From an uncultured Bacteroidales bacterium (lineage in GTDB: Bacteria; Bacteroidota; Bacteroidia; Bacteroidales; P3), in NCBI GenBank assembly GCA_937876865.1, contig CALEFF010000053.1, positions 1 through 12,384 on the forward strand: a DNA stretch of 12,384 bases. Direction: 5' to 3'. Positions 8,110 to 12,384 of the stretch are shown here, in pieces; within the stretch, counting starts at the first letter, position 1; every line of letters starts with the position of its first letter. The notes beneath the pieces are model-generated. The model worked only from the letters and a program-made list of their open reading frames with translations, was not told the DNA's origin and made no database searches. The translations under genes were made by a program, and so were the position numbers.

Positions 8110-9390
8110 CTATTTTGCTACTATTATGAAGTAGTTTTTCTTACCTTTTTGAACTAAAATGTATTGCTCGTTCAAAAGACTCTCAGCAGAAGTTATGTAA
8201 TCTTCTTTTACTTTTTCTTTATTGACAGAAAGTGAGTTTTCTTTTAAGGCTCTGCGAACTTCTCCTTTTGATGCAAGAATTTGAGTCTTCTCTGCTAATA
8301 AATCAACTATGTTAATTCCTTGCAAAATTTCTTCTTTACTAACTTCAAAAGTAGGTACTCCTTCAAAAACACTTAGGAATGTAGCACTATCTAAACGTTT
8401 CAAAGTGTCGGTTGTACCTTTTCCGAAAAGAATTTCAGAAGCCTCAACAGCTTTGTTGTATTCTTCTTCTCCATGAACGCGTATTGTTATGTCTTTTGCA
8501 AGAGCCTTTTGAAGTATTCTTAAATTTGGAGCCTCATCGTGTTGTTTTTCCAAGGCTTCTATTTCATCTTTTGTAAGGAATGTAAAGATACGAATGAATT
8601 TCTTTGCATCGTCATCAGAAACATTTAACCAGAATTGATAGAAAGCATAAGGCGAGGTTTTTTCTGCATCTAACCACACATTACCTTTTTCAGTTTTTCC
8701 AAATTTTGTGCCATCTGCTTTTGTAATCAAAGGACATGTCATTGCGAAAGCTTCTCCTCCAAGAGTTCTTCTTATAAGTTCTGTTCCGCAAGTGATATTT
8801 CCCCATTGGTCTGAGCCTCCCATTTGAAGTTTACATCCATAGTTTTCATACAAATATTTGAAGTCGTATGCTTGAAGCAATTGATAAGAAAATTCTGTGA
8901 AAGAAAGTCCTGTTTCAATTCTTTTCTTCACACAGTCTTTTGCCATCATATAGTTCACAGTTATGTGTTTACCCACATCTCTTATAAAATCCAAGAAACT
9001 CCACTTGCTATTCCAATCATAATTATTAAGCACCAAAGCCTTATTTTCTGCTTCGGTTTCAAAATCCATAAAACGAGATAATTGTTTTTTTATACACGCT
9101 TGATTATGTTGTATTTCTTCTAAGGTTAAAAGCTTTCTTTCTTGACTTTTAAAAGAAGGATCGCCAATCATTCCTGTTGCTCCACCCAATAAAACAATAG
9201 GTCTGTGTCCGCTTCTTTGAAGATGAGAAAGCATCATAATGCCTACTAAGTGTCCTATATGAAGACTATCTGCTGTAGGGTCAAATCCTACGTATGCAGT
9301 AGCGGTTTGTTTTAAAAATTGTTCTTCTGTGCCCGGCATAATATCGTGTATCATACCCCTCCAACGCAATTCTTCTACGAAATTTTTCAT
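8110..9390 (-). CDS. tyrS: Tyrosine--tRNA ligase (TyrRS), class Ic
   Basis: The enzyme charges tRNA-Tyr with tyrosine in the cytoplasm using ATP. It is 426 residues long, the usual bacterial size. Signature 1 HIGH is intact at residues 44-47 (DSLHIGHLVG). The second signature, KMSKS in other synthetases, appears as KFGKT at 229-233, a common TyrRS variant. Tyrosine-pocket residues known from the Geobacillus enzyme are recognisable: Tyr33 (its Tyr34), Asp77 (its Asp78), Tyr169, Gln173, Asp176 and Gln195 within GGSDQWGN. The C-terminal 75 residues form an S4-like RNA-binding domain (ASKGEVRRALKENSLSVN). The gene is flanked by a divergent promoter region and a terminator, so it appears to be a single-gene unit. 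No T-box-like leader fits in the very short upstream gap. Confidence 0.98.
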   Translation of the reverse strand: MKNFVEELRWRGMIHDIMPGTEEQFLKQTATAYVGFDPTADSLHIGHLVGIMMLSHLQRSGHRPIVLLGGATGMIGDPSFKSQERKLLTLEEIQHNQACIKKQLSRFMDFETEAENKALVLNNYDWNSKWSFLDFIRDVGKHITVNYMMAKDCVKKRIETGLSFTEFSYQLLQAYDFKYLYENYGCKLQMGGSDQWGNITCGTELIRRTLGGEAFAMTCPLITKADGTKFGKTEKGNVWLDAEKTSPYAFYQFWLNVSDDDAKKFIRIFTFLTKDEIEALEKQHDEAPNLRILQKALAKDITIRVHGEEEYNKAVEASEILFGKGTTDTLKRLDSATFLSVFEGVPTFEVSKEEILQGINIVDLLAEKTQILASKGEVRRALKENSLSVNKEKVKEDYITSAESLLNEQYILVQKGKKNYFIIVAK

Positions 9391-9420
9391 TTTTATTTTT
9401 AGTTTTATGCTTTGAGTTTA

Positions 9421-9428
9421 CAAAATTA
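9421..9428 (-). promoter_or_regulatory. Candidate -7 element of the tyrS promoter
   Basis: On the minus strand the site reads TAATTTTG, a full match to TAnnTTTG, about 30 nt before the tyrS start codon. The -33 TTG is poor at the expected spacing. It is the left arm of an inverted repeat with the element at 9442-9449. Confidence 0.55.
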
Positions 9429-9441
9429 CGTTATTTCTTTA

Positions 9442-9449
9442 TAATTTTG
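9442..9449 (+). promoter_or_regulatory. Candidate -7 element of the M28 peptidase-flippase promoter
   Basis: The site reads TAATTTTG and lies 16 nt before the ATG at 9466, so the leader would be only about 10 nt. A TTA (9418-9420) is 21 nt upstream in place of the usual TTG. It is the mirror copy of the tyrS element at 9421-9428, separated from it by 13 bp. Confidence 0.55.
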
Positions 9450-9465
9450 CGAAAAAATATAAAAA

Positions 9466-10863
9466 ATGAAACGATTTTTTGTCATAATACTCTCAATTTT
9501 GAGTTTAAATCTTTGTTTTGCTCAAAGCCAACAAAGAGAAAATTTAAAGAAAGATGTTTATTATTTAAGCTCTGATGCTTTGGAAGGAAGGGAGGTCGGA
9601 AGCATTGGAAGCTCTCTTGCAAGGGAATATATTTGCTCGCAATTAAATCAAGCAAATGTTAGTCATTATGTTCAAGAATTTGATTTCAACGATGTAAAAA
9701 ACATAGTTGCAGAAATACGTGCAGAAAAGCCTTTGTATAATCCTGAATACATTGTAATAGGTGCTCACTATGATCATTTAGGAATAAGAAATAATCAAGT
9801 ATATAACGGAGCTGACGACAACGCATCGGGAAGTGCTATGCTTTTGCAATTAGCCCGTTTGCTAAATGCAAATACAGACAAAATAAATCGTCATATTATT
9901 TTAATTTGGTTTGATGCCGAAGAGGTAGGTCTTGTTGGTAGTAAGATATTTGTAGAAAATCCTATGTTTGTTGATACACTTTCTGATATTAAGTTAATGA
10001 TAAATCTTGATATGGTAGGTTGGTACAAAAATGGTGCTTTGGAAATTGCAAATGTTGCTATGCTTAATGGTTGGAAAGATATATTCTCAAGCACAAAAAC
10101 CGACTTAAAAATAAAGGTATCTAAGTATGAGAAATCTATTTTCACCGATTCGGACTATTCTTCTTTTGCAAAAAAAGATATTCCCGCAATAACATTGACA
10201 ACAGGTACAGATTCGCCTTATCATAAGCCCGAAGACGATGCAGAATTGATAGATTACGAGGGCATGGATAGGATTTGCGATTTTGTTTTCAATCTTACCG
10301 TAAACGCAAGCAATTATAAAGATTTAGGTTTTTCAGGAAAAAAAACAGACAAACATAAAGGTGAAAGAGATAAATTTGAATTTGGACTAAACTTTGCAAT
10401 AGGCAGTTGTAATCAATACTATCATAGTGGAAACATTACAGGAAAAAACGGAAGGACTCTAAATAGTGGTTTTATGTTCCTTTACAATATAAACCCTTGG
10501 CAAAGTTTAGAATTAGGCGTTCTTGCAAATATGGAACAAAGCAAGCAAATTGAAGGAAAATTTCAAGCAATGAAACTATCCGTTCCTTTGACTTGGAATT
10601 TAGGTTACTTTGGTACAGATGTAGGAATAGGATTTAATCTTGGGCTTGCTTACGATTATATCTTTAAAGCACAATTAAACAAGGTAGATTTACAACAAGG
10701 AGAGTTTAATCCTCACGATATTGGTTTTGTTTGTGGGTTTAAATTTATTTTTGGTAAGGTTGGATTTAACATAAGCAATAAATTCGGATTTCTGGACCGA
10801 TATAAAAAAGATGTAAAGATAACTTACAGAGAAACACTCTTTTGTTTAACATATTATTTCTAA
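9466..10863 (+). CDS. Secreted M28-family zinc peptidase with a C-terminal outer-membrane-barrel-like domain
   Basis: This 465-residue exported protein has a signal peptide at residues 1-19 (cleavage before QSQQ; Cys17 is not in a proper lipobox). The peptidase part (about 22-285) carries the complete M28 co-catalytic zinc set: His101 in GAHYDHLG, Asp117 in NGADDNASG, catalytic Glu152 and ligand Glu153 in FDAEEVG, Asp182 in NLDMVGW and His253 in SPYHKPED. M28 enzymes are mostly aminopeptidases or carboxypeptidases; the substrate here is unknown. After a charged linker (about 288-302), residues 303-465 form roughly eight alternating amphipathic beta stretches (for example FEFGLNFAIG and VGIGFNLGLAYDYIF) and end in Tyr-Tyr-Phe, the terminal aromatic typical of outer-membrane barrels. 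That would tether the enzyme in the periplasm under the outer membrane. The barrel reading is inference. The flippase gene follows by 7 nt. Confidence 0.88.
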   Translation: MKRFFVIILSILSLNLCFAQSQQRENLKKDVYYLSSDALEGREVGSIGSSLAREYICSQLNQANVSHYVQEFDFNDVKNIVAEIRAEKPLYNPEYIVIGAHYDHLGIRNNQVYNGADDNASGSAMLLQLARLLNANTDKINRHIILIWFDAEEVGLVGSKIFVENPMFVDTLSDIKLMINLDMVGWYKNGALEIANVAMLNGWKDIFSSTKTDLKIKVSKYEKSIFTDSDYSSFAKKDIPAITLTTGTDSPYHKPEDDAELIDYEGMDRICDFVFNLTVNASNYKDLGFSGKKTDKHKGERDKFEFGLNFAIGSCNQYYHSGNITGKNGRTLNSGFMFLYNINPWQSLELGVLANMEQSKQIEGKFQAMKLSVPLTWNLGYFGTDVGIGFNLGLAYDYIFKAQLNKVDLQQGEFNPHDIGFVCGFKFIFGKVGFNISNKFGFLDRYKKDVKITYRETLFCLTYYF

Positions 10864-10870
10864 GAAAAAA

Positions 10871-12310
10871 ATGAGCGATATAAAGAAACTTGCAGGGCAA
10901 ACAGCAATTTATGGTTTACCAACTATATTAGGAAGATTTTTAAACTATCTTTTAGTTCCGGTTTACACCTATTCCCTTACGGCAGACAAATACGGAGTGG
11001 TTTCAGAGCTTTATGCCTATATTTCTTTCCTTATGATAATTCTCACATACGGCATGGAAACGGCATATTTTCGCTTTTGCCAAAAACACGAAGACAAGTC
11101 TGTAGTTTTTAACACGTCTTTATTTTCGCTTTTCTGCACAACCTCGCTTTTTGTTTTGCTTACCTTTTTCAATATCGAGAGCATAAGCAGTGCAATGCAA
11201 TATGAAAACGAACAAAACTATATTAAATGGTTTTTAATCATTGTTGCACTTGATGCTTTTCGTGCAATACCTTACGCAAAACTACGTCAAGAAAACAAAG
11301 CTGCACGTTTTGCCTTGATTAAAAGCATTGATATTTTTTCAAACATAGGATTCAATCTATTTTTCTTTTTCATTCTAAAACCAGATAACCTTGTTGAGTG
11401 TATTTTTATTTCAAATTTCTTAGCAAGTGCAATATCTGTTGTGATGCTTCTACCTGAATATTCTAAATTTCGTTTTAAAATCAGTTTTTCTCTTTTGAAA
11501 CAAATGTTGATTTATGGACTTCCCGTTATGATTGGTGGACTTGCAGGAATGGTAAACGAGACTTTTGACCGTATTGCTTTGAAAAAACTTTTAACTTGCC
11601 CCGAAAATACTGCCGATTGCAACACCTACGCAATGCAACAAATAGGAATATATGGTGCATGCTACAAGATTTCTATCGTAATGAGCCTCTTTATTCAAGC
11701 ATTTAAGTTTGCAGCCGAGCCTTTCTTCTTTTCAAAAATGAAATCGCAAGATGCAAAACAAACCTACTCTTCGGTAATGCTTGTTTTCACTATCTTCCTT
11801 CTCACAATCTTTCTTGGAGTAATTGCTTATATGGATTTATTTCAATATTTCGTTAGTGAGGAATACCGAGTTGGCTTAAACGTTGTGCCAATACTTCTTT
11901 TGGCAAATTTCTGCTTGGGAATTTATTACAATCTCTCAATTTGGTATAAGGTAAGCGACAAGACAATTTACGGAGCCTACATTTCGGGCATTGGAGCTGC
12001 AATAACCTTGGTTTTAAACTTTATTTTAGTGCCACGTTTTGGCTATTTAGGTGCAGCATACACAACTTTGATTTGCTATGCCTCAATAATGATAATTTGT
12101 TGGGCGATAGGACAAAAATTCTATCCCGTAAAATACCCTATAAAACGTTTCTTGCTTTATGTAATCCTTGCCTTAGGGTTGTATTTTGTGATGAACGTTT
12201 TCCAAAACCTTGACAACACAGCACTAAGACTTTCAATCAACACCCTTTGCGTGCTAATTTTCTTAGCCGTTGCCTTTTTCTTGGATATAAAGAAAGCATT
12301 AATAAAATAG
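10871..12310 (+). CDS. Wzx/MATE-like polysaccharide (lipid-linked oligosaccharide) flippase, MOP superfamily
   Basis: This 479-residue inner-membrane protein has about 14 predicted hydrophobic helices (for example about 12-34, 42-62, 80-101, 118-136, 147-168, 174-196, 210-228, 256-276, 300-320, 333-353, 367-387, 391-412, 427-443 and 454-471). The opening YGLPTILGRFLNYLLVPVYT and the later IYGLPVMIGG repeat the start of each half, as in two-fold MOP transporters, and the size fits. Family members move undecaprenyl-linked sugars across the inner membrane for surface polysaccharide or lipopolysaccharide. There are no glycosyltransferase or polymerase genes nearby, so this looks like one of the lone, widely conserved Bacteroidota copies and its cargo cannot be told. 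A MurJ-like lipid II role is less likely but not excluded. It is probably translated from the same transcript as the M28 gene, 7 nt upstream, with only an A-rich ribosome site. Confidence 0.88.
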   Translation: MSDIKKLAGQTAIYGLPTILGRFLNYLLVPVYTYSLTADKYGVVSELYAYISFLMIILTYGMETAYFRFCQKHEDKSVVFNTSLFSLFCTTSLFVLLTFFNIESISSAMQYENEQNYIKWFLIIVALDAFRAIPYAKLRQENKAARFALIKSIDIFSNIGFNLFFFFILKPDNLVECIFISNFLASAISVVMLLPEYSKFRFKISFSLLKQMLIYGLPVMIGGLAGMVNETFDRIALKKLLTCPENTADCNTYAMQQIGIYGACYKISIVMSLFIQAFKFAAEPFFFSKMKSQDAKQTYSSVMLVFTIFLLTIFLGVIAYMDLFQYFVSEEYRVGLNVVPILLLANFCLGIYYNLSIWYKVSDKTIYGAYISGIGAAITLVLNFILVPRFGYLGAAYTTLICYASIMIICWAIGQKFYPVKYPIKRFLLYVILALGLYFVMNVFQNLDNTALRLSINTLCVLIFLAVAFFLDIKKALIK

Positions 12311-12384
12311 ATTCGCCACGAATTTTCGGATGTAAACAAAATTTCTATAAATTTAACGCCGAATGCTTGCGATATTTTCAAGTC
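12311..12384. other. Intergenic tail without a recognised gene
   Basis: This stretch begins directly after the flippase stop with a 13-nt inverted repeat (ATTCG, CCA, CGAAT; 12311-12323) followed by TTTT, at best a weak terminator. The rest is richer in C and G than the other gaps here. It is open in the frame of the flippase past its TAG and also on the minus strand, but no start signal or family can be recognised in either direction. Confidence 0.4.

Noticed and set aside
9466..9530. Lipoprotein signal (Cys17) on the M28 peptidase
   Set aside because: The residues before the cysteine are L-N-L, which does not fit a lipobox; cleavage by signal peptidase I after Cys-Phe-Ala fits better.
10300..10863. 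Type IX secretion C-terminal domain on the M28 peptidase
   Set aside because: The extension is about twice the length of such domains, has repeated amphipathic strands and ends in an aromatic residue; no typical end motif with a conserved Gly and Lys-rich last strand is visible.
12157..12381. Minus-strand 74-codon frame at the right edge
   Set aside because: Most of it is antisense to the last membrane helices of the flippase. Only the terminal 74 bases lie outside and they are discussed as a possible repeat.

Overview
The window looks like a chromosomal piece of an AT-rich member of the Bacteroidota, probably an anaerobic Bacteroidales-like organism. The clues are Bacteroidota-style promoters (TAnnTTTG at about -7, once with TTG exactly 20 nt upstream), weak Shine-Dalgarno sequences, a secreted DUF4412/GLPGLI-like protein, a C-terminal outer-membrane-barrel-like extension, and an oxygen-sensitive type of acyl-CoA dehydratase activase. 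The standard genetic code fits throughout. There is no tRNA, rRNA, CRISPR array, insertion sequence or phage gene.

Layout. (1) Positions 1-3038, minus strand: a small secreted DUF4412-like protein gene followed after 23 bp by ftsK, which runs off the left edge just before its end. (2) Positions 3108-8044, minus strand: a TetR-family regulator gene and, 7 nt downstream, a 1413-residue multidomain protein built from two HgdC-like (BadF/BadG/BcrA/BcrD) ATPase modules, a cysteine cluster and DUF2229/HgdB-like modules. The regulator has a near-perfect promoter with a 22-bp palindrome at the expected transcription start. (3) Positions 8045-9390, minus strand: tyrS with a very AT-rich intrinsic terminator that abuts the regulator's promoter. 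(4) Positions 9391-9465: a 75-bp divergent promoter region whose two -7 elements form an inverted repeat. (5) Positions 9466-12310, plus strand: a secreted M28 zinc peptidase fused to a barrel-like C-terminal domain, then a Wzx/MATE-like polysaccharide flippase gene 7 nt downstream. (6) Positions 12311-12384: a short tail with no convincing gene.

The genes serve several housekeeping jobs: chromosome segregation (FtsK), translation (TyrRS), envelope functions (DUF4412-like protein, M28-barrel protein, flippase) and a probably radical/iron-sulfur redox function (activase fusion under a TetR-type repressor). No partner dehydratase subunits or other pathway genes lie in view, so the substrate of the activase fusion is unknown. 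Most of the window is ordinary core genome. The parts most worth checking are the tetR-activase unit with its candidate operator and the M28-barrel fusion.
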